Source: Glycine soja (taxonomy: Eukaryota > Streptophyta > Magnoliopsida > Fabales > Fabaceae). From it: a stretch of 64,000 nucleotides of DNA. The notes under the pieces are model-generated. The model ran no database searches and was not told the DNA's origin. It saw only the letters and a program-made list of their open reading frames with translations. Shown piece by piece: positions 24,065-35,109 of the stretch. Both the position numbers and the translations under genes were made by a program. The stretch covers positions 10,505,656 through 10,569,655 of the forward strand of contig NC_041011.1 in assembly GCF_004193775.1 (NCBI RefSeq), read 5' to 3'. Every line of letters begins with the position of its first letter. Within the stretch, counting starts at the first letter, position 1.

Positions 24065-24690
24065 AATAATACATCCTCCAAATTGTTGACGTGAGACTAG
24101 ATGAAAATTGTGGGTACAAGACAATTGTAGTTTTGCTAAGTCAGGGCGAGGAATCTTGGGTTCTAATTCGTCAAGAATTGATTCAAAAATTTCAAACATG
24201 ACACTCTCTTTATATTGAACTCTTTGACACAGAAGAAATACTAGTTAAATTAATCAGCTATTTGTATGTCGAAAGTGTTCCAATAAAACACCCATTGAGA
24301 AGTGGATGACCATTCCTAACATGGGTTATATGATTGGTAGTCAGTATGATGTTGTCTTAATTCACTTATGTATGTCATAAAGTTTGATTTTCTTTCCACT
24401 CAGGAGTTTGACACCATCTGTTGCACAACAACTTATTGTTATTGAATTTGTTGATGGAAATCACTTTGAACAAATATACATAACCTACTTAAGAGACCAT
24501 TTAGTATTGTAAGCATGTAAATTTTTCCACTAACTCAACTCTATCTTTTTTTTATGATAATATAACTTTTTTTTAAAGGATAATTGTCTCATACTTCTTA
24601 TTGCACCCCAATGGAAAAGATACTACAACATTGAAGCTCATTCATGGCAGAGACCACATGCAATGCATACAAGAATTTAACTAGAGATTA
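24065..24690 (+). pseudogene. OTU-like cysteine protease domain relic (MULE-associated type)
   Basis: Plus-strand translation with frame changes gives IVDVRLDENCGYKTIVVLLS, where OTU proteases have an Asp-Gly-Asn-Cys catalytic core. It continues GEESWVLIRQELI, then LYIELFDTEEILVKLISYLY with VPIKHPLR, then WMTIPNMGYMIGSQYDVVLI and SVAQQLIVIEFVDGN. Such OTU-domain proteins are common in legume genomes, often linked to Mutator-like elements. Stops (for example after KFQT) and at least one frameshift show it is dead. No transposase was seen next to it. A possible final block lies at 24590-24690. Confidence 0.62.
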
Positions 24691-27600
24691 AAAAAAGAAT
24701 ACAATGAAAACATTATTATGTGGTACAAGTATTCAAAGAAATAGTGTTTTTGTTACATATATTTGTGTGTGAAAAAAGAATACAATGAAATCGTATTTCC
24801 ATTACACACTTCTTTTCCATCCTAAACATATGCAACAAAAACAAGATTTTATATATACAATAGAAACACAATTTTATTGTATATTTTTATAACAAACCAT
24901 GTTTATGTGAGAAAGATAATTTTGAAAATAAGAAAAAATCCTACCAACATGAACAGTGACAACAACAAAACATGGGTGGAAATAGAAATTCCCTTTTCTC
25001 TTGGAATCTCTCTTGATTTGAGTCAATTAATCTAGAAACACTTTATTTCTTTACTTACCTCTCTTTCTTTTAGTTGAAAAACAATAAGTCAACTTTAAAA
25101 AAGAAGAAAAAGTGAGATTTTAATTATTTAAATCTTTTAATAAGATATTATATTTTAATAAGAATATAGTAACATACAAATAGCCGAAGCTCCAAAATTT
25201 ATTTTCCCCAAGGACTTTCTCTTCCTATCTAGACAATTATTTATGGAAGAGGATCAAGGACTTAAGAAAACACCACACTTGATCTAATGGACATTTTTAT
25301 TGAATTGAGTATTCCTAATATTCTTGTTTACAAATTCATTTTCAAATGTTAAGGTTATTTTAAGAAATGTTTTTTCTTCTTCTTAATTTCAGTTAAATAT
25401 ATTAACAAGTTAACTTTTATTTTAATAAACAATGGACATAATAATAGAGAGATGAAAATCCAAGAGATTAATACATAAAAAATATTATGTTGGTAATATT
25501 TAACGAAATTTTAATGATAATTTCTAAGGATTACGTTATATAATTTTATAACTATATAAGAGCTCAATTTTAATGAAATTATAAAGACTTGCTGCTCAAT
25601 TTAATTTGTAATAAGTAAAAAAATTATACTTAATAAATATTACATTAGTATATTTTTACGTTTCTCGATAAGTAATAAAATACTCATTTTTAATTTAGCC
25701 AAAAATATACTGTTTTGATTTTTATTTGTTTAATTTTTTTAAAAAAAGTACAAAATTTCTAAGAAAATCAAAAGGGTTAAAAAATGAATTGTCAATAAAT
25801 ATTTAAATCATGAAACTAAAATTTTAATAAAAATTAAATATACTTCTATACTATAAATTATAATCTCTAATTTGGAGATCGAGTGAAACTCTCACATACT
25901 CTCCTCACTTTTTTAGTTAGAGATTTTCAATACTCACTCTCTTGTCTTTTTGAAAGGTGTATTTCACATGGCCAAAAAAATATCTCTCTTAATTTTCAAA
26001 TCATTTTCCTCCTATCTTTATTTGTATATTTGATTTTTTTAATTGTTTATCCATTTAATTAAAAAAATCTTATATCACAGTCTAAATTATTTAATATAAA
26101 TCTAAAACATAATTTATATATTTAGAATTATTTATTTATTTTAAGTTTTAATTATAATACAATCTACAAATTAATTTAAAAATGTTTATTTATTATCAAT
26201 TATAGTTATACTTATATGCAAATAAATATTTATCCTCTAGGATAGTGAAGAGGCACATACCCTGACTCTGGGTTTCTAAATTTTTTAATACTATACAATA
26301 AGTTGTGAATTAATTAGTTTTATTTTCTTTAATTAACCATGTATGTTAGTATGTATATATGCTTAGTATAGAAAAAAATGCAAATATTATCATTCTAATT
26401 ATATAGATAAAAGTGTCACCCAGTGTTCAAAATGTAATTATCATTTTCTGCTTGATTGATAATGGTAAAATTGAATGTTACACACAATACAACTTGTTTT
26501 ATACTTTTTCTTAAAAATAAATAGAAAGTAATTATTAAAATATTTAAGTTAGATCCTTATTTATATATGTCTCCATCTACCACAATCATAAGATTAGATG
26601 ATCACTTAGCAATAGCACTGTGCCTTTAAAATATAATGTCCTTACTCCTTAATTCCATTGTTGCTTCTAGCCAACTTATAATCCTAACAGACACAAACAT
26701 ATATATTAAAATTGTTCCTTAAAATTATATTTATTTTTCTTATTTTTTTTATCCGTAAAAATTAAATATAATATCAAGAATTTATAACAGGCCATGCATT
26801 CTGCTCAATCAAAGGAGCTAGAATCCTTGACTTTATTTTCCCTATCTAGCCTATTTTTTTTTTTTTTCTACTTTTCTATTTTTCTATTTCATATTCATTT
26901 TTTAAAAGGTTTAAGATAGATCATAAGCTACGAAAGGATTATCATCTCTTTGTTTGTACATGGTACAAACTGCAGGGTGTGGGAGATCACAGAAGGGACA
27001 AGGAGGAAGGGAAACTGAAGTAATTTGGCCTATAGTCTGAGATAGAAATCCCTCTCTGGCATGACCATCACCATCATGCAAATGTCTGATAGCTTAGAGT
27101 ATGAAATAATTTCTGAGAACTGTCAAAGAAACAAATGAATCAAGTGGCATTGAAAGCACTGACAGATCCAAGATGAGTGAGAACAAATTATAAAAAATAA
27201 AATCAGTAAATTTAATTGTATAAATATAGATAAAATAAAATATAAAAATATAAAATTTTATTTATAAATTTAATAAATTTTAAAAAATAAGGAGATTCAA
27301 GTGCACCCTCATTTAAATTGATTGACAGTTACCCTACTTCTAATCTTCCCTTTTCACTCCTTGTGTTGAATTCTGTGCTTAACTAGAAGCTCACTGAAAC
27401 ACTGCTAGTGGTCACTATTAATGTTCTGCATGGACCACTGTACCGGTATATAGTGGTATGCCTTATGCCATTATGATGCTGGATGCTTTCATTGAATACA
27501 TCCTCTTGAGTGATCATAACAATCATTTGTGTGATTTTAAATTGCAATTATAATTATTAATTAGATATATATAAATAGTTGTTATTAGAAAATGTTGTTA

Positions 27601-29875
27601 AGAATTTTATAATTTTTAATTAATTAATATTAATTACATATTATATTATAATATTTATATTATAATTTTGCTGCATTCCTTTGATAAGTTGTATGAATTC
27701 AGATATTTCTTTATTTTTTTTTATAATATGACAGTATGTTTTGGTGTTCATATATACAATTGGTAATTGATATTTTATATGGTAGGTTAAAATTCCAACA
27801 AATGCACCTACTATTGCAATGATAATCCAAATGTCTATTATATAGAAATTGGCAAACCATATAATATACGAAAATGATCATTATATATACACTCGTTATG
27901 TGTACACGGCCATAGTGAGAGATAGAGAGAAGGTGAAAAGTCTATAGGAAACTAATAATTAATGTAATGTTACAGAAAAGGAGATCTAGGTAGCTATATA
28001 TATTCTTATATAGGCACATGTACACCTACGTAAGAATATCTCTGAGGGTACATAATAATTAATGTTACAGGAAAGGAGATTTAGAAACGAGGTGAAAGAG
28101 AGGTGAATATATTGCATATATGAATATTATTGTTGTATAATTTATGGACCACATAGTTGCAACTGATGATTGCAATTTTAAACCGACTTTCATACGTACG
28201 TTGTTCTGCCATTTACATATTTTGCCTTTATTCTTGGCGTTATTTATATGCTAATTCTATGGTACCAATGTTGTTATGCAAGTTTCAAATATGCAGCTTA
28301 CACAGGTAAATAGAAAAGGAATTATATATCTTTTATTTTATTTTTAATTAACTGTAAATTAATTACTTCATGTATGAGAACGACCCTTATTTTGTAGCCT
28401 TTCGCATGCATTGAAATAATGGTGTGGCTGAAAATATTTGGCAAAAATAATTGGGAGGAGACAAAGAATAAAAATAGGACCACCAGATGGAGACAAGAAT
28501 TAATATTCTTATTTCATGCAATAATTTTTTCCAACATATTTTCCAACCTTTTTTTTTTCTCTTCTTATTGTTAGGTGTAAGATTTGATGTACAAAATTTT
28601 ATGCTGGACTATCATTACCAAAGACAAAAATCATTAATGGTACAAGAGGGCAACATGTTATGAGAAGCATTCATACATGTCTTGGGGAGTTAAAATGTCA
28701 TATTCTTATATGCCCATACTTCAACCCCATTAACTTATATGATCTGTCTCATGTGAATTGAAGCACCTGAACTCTTAATTTGCTTCAATCAGCTAAAGGG
28801 GTGTAGCTTGGATTAGCAAGCCACACACTACTATCTAATGTCTTATCAGACTCTTATTTACAACCATAAAGGTGACATTCGAATTATGCGAAAAGAATAA
28901 AAACTAAAGCAATTATGCCACTGTTTGAAAATAGAAATTGAACATGTACATAAAGTGCTTGTGATCTCCCACCAAAATTAGTGTCCATATTAACAGTAAC
29001 AATATGCGAAGCGACACCTTATCCACAACTTTATTATTAGAACGTTTCTTATAATATCTTTGATGAATCGTGCCCTATGTACTGCTCCTAATAACACGGC
29101 ATACTACTAATTTTAACTCATGTGAAATGAGGAATGAAGTAAAGGCTAAATTACTTTTGGCTACATTAGATAAATTTCTCAATAAACAATTATAAAAATT
29201 TAAAATAAAATGAATTAAAATGGATATGAATTAATAACACTTTATCACATATTATGTAGAGATTAATATAGATCATATGATTCAAAACCACCAAATAATT
29301 TTTCTTGTTGAAATTTAGTGGTGTTAATTCTAATATGCACTTGAACACATACGTAATAAAGAGGATCAGTTAATTTAGAAAATTTTAAAAAAGTTGAATG
29401 AAAGAACTTTTATTGAAGTTAAGCTTATGATTTGATTTTAGGTTATGAAAGAAGTTTAATTATTTTATCGTTTTACTTTTTTTTTTTTATCTCTGATTAG
29501 TGGCATTGCAGGGAAGTTTGTTTAAATATGGTCAAAAATCAAAATCAATTGAAAAAACTACATGGAAAAACTTTTATAAAATTTGAATACACAAGTTAAT
29601 TTTAATTTATGAGAAATTTAATTCATTTAATTTTATATTTAACTATTTATTATGGAGAAGAACATTATCGCTACAGGGCACATATAAAATCTACCATTCA
29701 TAAGTTTTAAAGCAATTTAGAAGGGAAAACACATGATGATGATGATGATTACATTCAAATGATGCAACCTTGTTGTCATGTAATTGAAAAAAAAACAACT
29801 TGACATGTGATGATGGGTTCCAAAAACTTATAACATCCCACTGATGTTTTCCATTTACAAGGTTGACCCAGTCAA
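24691..29875. other. 5.2-kb AT-rich intergenic region without a gene
   Basis: No coding region, RNA gene or classifiable transposon was recognised on either strand. A phrase of about 35 bases (AATAATTAATG, then TTACAG and AAAGGAGAT) occurs at about 27952-27987 and 28051-28085. A GATGAT run lies at 29733-29750. The last kilobase is the 3' flank of the gene at 29876. Confidence 0.55.
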
Positions 29876-30445
29876 TTAATTTTTAACAGCAAGAACCTGA
29901 AGATAATTAGGAGCAGAAACAGTGGTGGCATTAATCCTTTGTTGCGGAGAAGAGTTTTCTCTCTGAGAGGGGCTTCTCCAAAACCCACTTCCATAAAACC
30001 TCTCCCACATCTCTTTCTCCAACTCCACCACCTCCTTGTCCTTCTCCACCGAGCTACGGCTTCGCAGCACCGCCACGTCGCCGCCGTCGTTGCTGCACAG
30101 CGGGTAAACCCGCCCGGCGCTGATGATGTCATCGCAGCAGCCGCAGGTGCACCGCGGCCGCGACGGGACCGCCGCTGCTTCCTCCCTGGTCTGAAGGAGG
30201 AGGAGGCGGCGGCTCCGCCGCTTCCTCCGCAGCGCCTTCTGGCACAGCATCGCCGGAACCTTGTACATCGCTAGGTACATAATGTTGGCCAGGCCGAAGG
30301 AGAAGCAGCAGCACACGGCGGCGGTGCCGCCCACCGCCTCCCCCATGACCCGCGTCCCCGCCTTCCGGTAGCTCTCACTCTGCTGCAGCAGCAGCGGCTG
30401 CCGCCGATGAGATGCCGCCGTCGGAAGAATTACTTTTTTAGACAT
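29876..30445 (-). CDS. uncharacterised plant-specific protein with WERFY/GFWRSPSQR C-terminal motif
   Basis: Single-exon frame of 189 codons, much more GC-rich than its surroundings. Residues about 34-68 (MGEAVGGTAAVCCCFSFG, then LANIMYLAMYKVPAMLCQKA) form a Cys-containing hydrophobic segment that could be membrane-embedded. A basic patch follows (ALRRKRRSRR), then a Cys motif (RCTCGCCDD, about 118-126), and near the C-terminus an acidic helix leading to EKEMWERFYGSGFWRSPSQR. I recognise this arrangement as a small plant protein family of unknown function; no reaction or partner can be claimed. The start at 30445 is the first Met; Met34 (MGEAVGG) is an alternative. An overlapping plus-strand open frame is a GC-driven shadow. 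Confidence 0.75.
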   Translation of the reverse strand: MSKKVILPTAASHRRQPLLLQQSESYRKAGTRVMGEAVGGTAAVCCCFSFGLANIMYLAMYKVPAMLCQKALRRKRRSRRLLLLQTREEAAAVPSRPRCTCGCCDDIISAGRVYPLCSNDGGDVAVLRSRSSVEKDKEVVELEKEMWERFYGSGFWRSPSQRENSSPQQRINATTVSAPNYLQVLAVKN

Positions 30446-30695
30446 AACTGATTAACAGAATCTGTTATGAATGACTATTTATTCCTCCAAAAAGAAAAAT
30501 AAACAAAGAATGGATCACTAGGGTTATTTATCCCTTCTTTTCTCAGCACCAAATGATCATCCACACGTTGTTCTCGTGTGGATTCCTTAATATTCTGAAG
30601 AAAGAAGGAACAAAAAAAAAAGGTTTTTTCAGAGTGCGGCTTTATCTTCTTCCTTGTCCGTGGCCATGGCGCAATGGGGCATAGGGTCATGAAAG

Positions 30696-30703
30696 TTATA
30701 TAG
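30696..30703 (-). promoter_or_regulatory. candidate TATA box for the gene at 29876-30445
   Basis: The minus strand reads CCTATATAAC about 250 bases before the ATG, implying a leader of roughly 220 bases. No better TATA element was seen closer in. Confidence 0.4.
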
Positions 30704-30719
30704 GAAAATATCAAATTTG

Positions 30720-31246
30720 GTTGTTTGATGCCAAATTAAACTTTGGTAGATAAATAACCTAATACTAGGAGAAGGGATAGAGGTGTTAATTAAGGGTGAT
30801 TTTTTTTTGGGAGTTATATGTTTTGGGTTTGGAGTGAGTGGAATTTGATGGAAATAGCTCTTACTTAATCTAGAAATAGATGACGCAGTGGCAGCTCAAA
30901 ACTTATATGTTAATTAAGAAACTAAGGCACACCACACGGATGTAGAATATATTAGAGAGGTGGCAGAGGCTCCGTAATTTGACAAAACCTCTTAGGTGAT
31001 TAGTGTCATTTACCCAAAATTGTCCGTGACTAGTCCATTCAAGTGGTGTTTGAGCCTTCCCTTGGTTGTTCAAACCATTTATTTCTTAGTAGAAGAGTGG
31101 TTACTCACCTCATGGGGATAAGGGAGGTACCTTATGGCAAACATATCCTTTGCTTTGGCCCTCAACCACCATGGCCTATGTAACTCCTAATATGGTTTGT
31201 TGGCAACTCAGCTTTACAAGTACCAAACATAATAACCTTAGAGTAT
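30720..31246. other. upstream region, no gene
   Basis: Moderately AT-rich sequence upstream of the GC-rich gene. No coding or repeat signal could be named. Confidence 0.5.
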
Positions 31247-31674
31247 GTTTGGATAGAAAATTTTAACTCAGGAAAGTAATTTATCAGAGAATTTGAATAT
31301 CGGTAATTTAGAATTCATTGTTTGGATGTTTTTTTGTGAAAAATTTAAAATTTTAGAATTTTAAAACAGAATTTTAAACAACTAAAAATCTGAAATTTCA
31401 ATTTCCTTCTAAAAGGTGAGAAATTGAAATTCTCTTCTTCAAGAAACACTGTATGAGATTGTGGAACATCGATCGGGTTTAAGCGTAGAGGAACACGTAT
31501 AACTAGCACACCAATCATATCTTTTCTTTTTTTTCACTCTCATAATTTTAACTTTTTTTTATCCAAATACAAAATTTTGAAAATAAAAGAATTTCAATTG
31601 AAGTATTTGAAATTTTTAGAATTTAAAATTTTTCAGAATTTTAAATTCCTCCATCCAAACACACTCTTGGACCA
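31247..31674. repeat. MITE with TIRs of the GTGTTTGGAT type
   Basis: The left end GAGTATGTTTGGATAGAAAA and the right end (reverse complement GAGTGTGTTTGGATGGAGGA) form terminal inverted repeats. Subterminal AATTTnAAATTT palindromes lie on both sides. The flanks TTA (left) and TTG (right) weakly suggest a 3-bp PIF/Harbinger-type duplication; a hAT relative is possible. Confidence 0.6.
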
Positions 31675-31974
31675 ATCCAACAAATTGGCATTTTTCCAAC
31701 CCAAATAAGTTGACAAGCACTAGGTCCAAAAGGATCATCCTAAGTTTGAGAGGGTCAAATAAGGTTGTGTATCCTTTTGAGTATTTTAGCCAAAGTGAAG
31801 TTTTATATGTTTACAATGGTGAAAGGTTTTCATTGGTGTTTGGAGTAACAATAGTATTGTGCAGTGATTAAAAATGAAAGTAACTAGGAGCAGATTTTAA
31901 AAACATATATTACATAGGTTCTTATTTGAACTAGTGTAAAATGACATTTTACATTGGTTCAAATAACAACTTAT

Positions 31975-33240
31975 AGGAGTTCCCCTTTTTCAAGGAAAGC
32001 CCAAAAAAGGTCACCTTCATCCTATCACAGAGAGGATATAGTCAAAATTATCAGCTTGGAAAGGAAAGCTTAGTCAAAATTTTCATTCATAGCATGCTCA
32101 CTTATAGCTTTCATGTGTACTTATGGCATGTTGAGCTTTTGAAAAAAAAATGATCGATGAATAAGAAACTTCATTTGGAGTGGGGATGTGGAGAACATTC
32201 AATGTAGCTTGGAACTCCTTGTGCAAACTGTTTGTTGATGATGATCTTGGCTTGCGATCTGTCACAACTATAAACAGAGTTGCCATGTTGAAGTTGGGTT
32301 GGGAGTTGATCTCTTCAAATCTGCATTGGACGAAACTACCGAGGGGAAGAGTTTTAAAGAAGAACGAAGTCATCTCAGGTCATATTTCCTCATCCATTTG
32401 GATTGACATTAAATCTGAGTTTGTTTTTTGACGAATAATTCCATTTGGCTACTAGGAAAGGGTACCATCAATTTTTGGTGTGATAGTTGGTTTGATATTT
32501 CCATTTCTAATCTATTTGATATTCCTACTATGAAACATGCTCTTCTCCAAGCTACTATTTGTGAATTTTTGAAAATGGGTAATTGGAATCTTTCTAATTT
32601 CCTTGTTGAGAATTTTCTTGATATTACTGGCATTATTTTGTAAGTGACTATCCCGACTGCTATGGAGGATGATTGTTTGATTTGAAAAAAATCTCCTTCA
32701 GGAATATTGACCCTCAAATACTCTCATTTGTTCCTTTCCCCCATAATGAATGATGTTACTTAGGCTAAGAGAATTTGGAGCTCTTGTATTCCTCCCTCCA
32801 AATCTGTAGTGATATGGAAAGCTCTCCATCATAGGCAGCCAACAGATGAAAACTTAAGGAGAAAATGTATTACTATTGTTTCGATGTGTTACAAATGTGG
32901 GAGTTGCTTCGAAACCACTAAACACATTTTCTTATCTTGCTCCTTTGCTCATCAAATATGGAATTGGGTTCAAAATATGCTTGGCTGATCCTTGGATCTT
33001 TCTTCTGTCCAGAACATTCTTTTGATTAGTATGGTTAGTAGATGTTCTCAAGATTAAGACTTTGTTCTTTCAACTATAACTTTTGCTATCTTCCATATAT
33101 GGAATAGAAGAAACAAAATTAGATTTGAGGATCATTGTCAATATGATTAGAGGCTCCTATATCAATAATTCACACCGTGTTTTTACCTATCATTCTTTCT
33201 ATGGTGCTTCCCTTATGATTGTTCAGAAGATTCACCAGAG
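31975..33240 (+). pseudogene. second LINE (L1-type) fragment, reverse-transcriptase C-terminus
   Basis: Plus-strand pieces: GVPLFQGKPKKGHLHPITER and KLSAWKGKLSQNFHS (31978-32080), a tail of the palm/thumb region (RNFIWSG near 32165-32185, then LGLRSVTTINRVAMLKLGWE at 32250-32309), NNSIWLLGKGTINFWCDSWF (32434-32493), and the zinc-binding end KALHHRQPTDENLRRKC with CYKCGSCFETTKHIFLSC (about 32817-32937). It contains frameshifts and stops. The 3' end of the same LINE reappears at about 34545. Confidence 0.8.
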
Positions 33241-34545
33241 TTTGCCACTATTCACTGCTCAAACCTGTCAGTCCGCCCTTGTGTGTATCCATCGCTGGTA
33301 GAATCATTCCTCCATTGGAATGACCATTTTGGATACCCAACCACCTGAAAATAGTTTGTGGCATCATGTCTTGTTCGGTTGCAGTGCCCACAAACCATGG
33401 ACTTGTCTTTTGCATCTCCACGCCCTCTTGTCCTTCCACCAATTTGCACAGCCAGACCAACAACTTCCCCTCGTTCCTCCTTGGTTCTAGAAATTCCCTT
33501 CACACATTTTTCTTGTATGAGAGTAGCATATACTCTGTTAAATGATGACAACAGATTAGTAGCAAGAAGATTTGAACGGACTGTCCCATATAACACATCA
33601 TCCAACCCCATCAATAATTAATGTACTTTTTCTTCTTCCCTCCTCTTTTCTAATTTCGCCTTGATGTCACATTTGCATCCTCAACACGTGCATGCCGGTA
33701 TCTGCTGGTAGTTTGCCAATTCATCGCACAACATATTTAGATTTCCTTAGTAATTTACCATGGTCATTCCTTCTTGCTTGCATTCAGCCGGTTCTGATTT
33801 CAGTTGTTGAATCCTAGGGCCGTTCATCACTGAAAACCATTCTTTAATGTCTTCCCACAATTCTTTTGCATTCTCCATGTAAGAGATAGTGGAACGCAAT
33901 GATGTTTCAATGGTGTTTAAAATCCAAGACACCAACATAGATTGCACGGTCCACCAATCCTCCATCTCTGATGATCATTCCTTTGGATGCTTTACGGTGC
34001 CATCCACAAAACCCCATTTACGCCATGCACGTAAGGAGGTTTTCATAGCCTTAACCCCTTCTTTGTAGTTTTCACCCCGTAATTGGACTTGGGTGATCAC
34101 ACTTTTAGGATTGTCATTCAAACTTAGATCATATGGAGACGATGTTCTCTTTACCGTCTCTGATCCTTCATCGTGCTTATCCGCCATTCTTCAATACTCA
34201 TTTTTGAATCAGAGCTTGGCTCTGATACCAAGAAAACAATAAATGGAATTTGTTGTTATGCCTCTATTAGAAACAATCGATAGATATATATACAAGGTCA
34301 TCCAACCACCTAACTAAGATTTCTCCTATAGCTTTTCCTGTCATATATGATACAACTATCTATCTTAAAAATAAGTGATCCCAATAATCAAGAGATCAAG
34401 ATACAAAATAGAATTAAAATACAATAAGAATTAATACATACAATCAGAATTAATACAAATAGAATCAATTAAGATCAGCACAATCATGTAGCAATATTCT
34501 CAATACAATTAGGATTAGCACAATCATACAACAATATTCTCAAAA
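33241..34545 (-). mobile_element. truncated Copia element nested in the LINE (LTR, primer site and gag only)
   Basis: Reading on the minus strand: an LTR-like region (about 34545-34231), a primer-binding site TGGTATCAGAGC (34230-34219), then Gag from 34187 (MADKHDEGSETVKRTSSPYD, then LRGENYKEGVKAMKTSLRAW), MEDWWTVQSMLVSWILNTIE with AKELWEDIKEWF (33965-33850), and a zinc knuckle CGHCNRTRH near 33390 in which the final Cys is Tyr. Nothing after Gag is present; the body and second LTR are missing. The LTR start contains a near-duplicate of about 55 bases (34483-34545, TGAGAATATTG units). Confidence 0.8.
34219..34230 (-). other. primer-binding site of the nested Copia element
   Basis: The minus strand reads TGGTATCAGAGC, the standard plant initiator tRNA-Met primer site, between the LTR and gag. 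It fixes the orientation of the element. Confidence 0.85.
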
Positions 34546-34745
34546 TTCTGCATTATATAATCATCGTCTTTCAGCCCCTTGGACTCTTTACAACCGTTGG
34601 GTGAATTGTATAGATCCAACTAAAAAGTTTAGTTTTAGAATTTTACATATCTATCGCGAAGGCAATGCTTATGCTGACAAGCTTGCTTCTTTTGGTGCAT
34701 AGAATGCAGGCAAAAAAAAAATAGTAAGTGTCATGAATCTCTGAC
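34546..34745 (+). pseudogene. 3' end of the second LINE (RNase H tail)
   Basis: Translation gives WTLYNRWVNCIDPTKK, then FRILHIYREGNAYADKLASF, the usual end of plant LINE RNase H-like domains (HIxREGNxxADKLA). It is followed by a stop and an A-rich run at about 34713-34722. It belongs with 31975-33240, separated by the nested Copia fragment. Confidence 0.75.
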
Positions 34746-34779
34746 ATAAGCTTCAACCAATTAACATTGTTTGTATGAC

Positions 34780-35025
34780 AACTGTTGTAGTTGGACAGCA
34801 ATCACACAGTTTGTCCACCATGGTATGCTTTATGTTCCTATTGGTTATAGTTTTAGTATGCTTTATGTTCCTATTGGTTATAGCTTTGGTGCTGGAATGT
34901 TCAATTTGGAGTCCACAAAAGGAGGAACTCCATATGGTGTTGGAGTTTTTGCTGGAGATGGTACAAGACAAGCAAGTGAAATGGAGCTGGAGCTTGCAGA
35001 GTATCATGGCAAGTATATATGAAAT
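34780..35025 (+). pseudogene. fragment of a WrbA/FQR1-like NAD(P)H:quinone oxidoreductase gene
   Basis: Plus-strand translation gives WTAITQFVHHGMLYVPIGYS, then FGAGMFNLESTKGGTPYGVG and VFAGDGTRQASEMELELAEY, ending HGKYI. This matches the C-terminal third of the plant flavodoxin-like quinone reductases (FQR1/WrbA), which use FMN for two-electron quinone reduction. The phrase MLYVPIGYSF occurs twice in a row because of a 33-base direct duplication at about 34825-34890. The upstream two thirds are absent, so it cannot make a working enzyme. It lies between the LINE tail and the hAT element. Confidence 0.8.
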
Positions 35026-35109
35026 TAGCCCATAAAAGCTAGATTGGATTCTGTGATTAAAATTCCATTAAGCCCTCCTAGCTAGGTCAGGATTCTAGTC
35101 TATCCAAAC

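Noticed and set aside
24691..29875. Possible microRNA precursors in the 5-kb AT-rich region
   Set aside because: No known plant miRNA sequence was recognised, and the AT-rich inverted segments are too imperfect to support a precursor without folding or small-RNA data.
29939..30274. Plus-strand open frame of 111 codons with Arg/Pro/Ala bias
   Set aside because: It is an antisense shadow of the GC-rich gene at 29876-30445.
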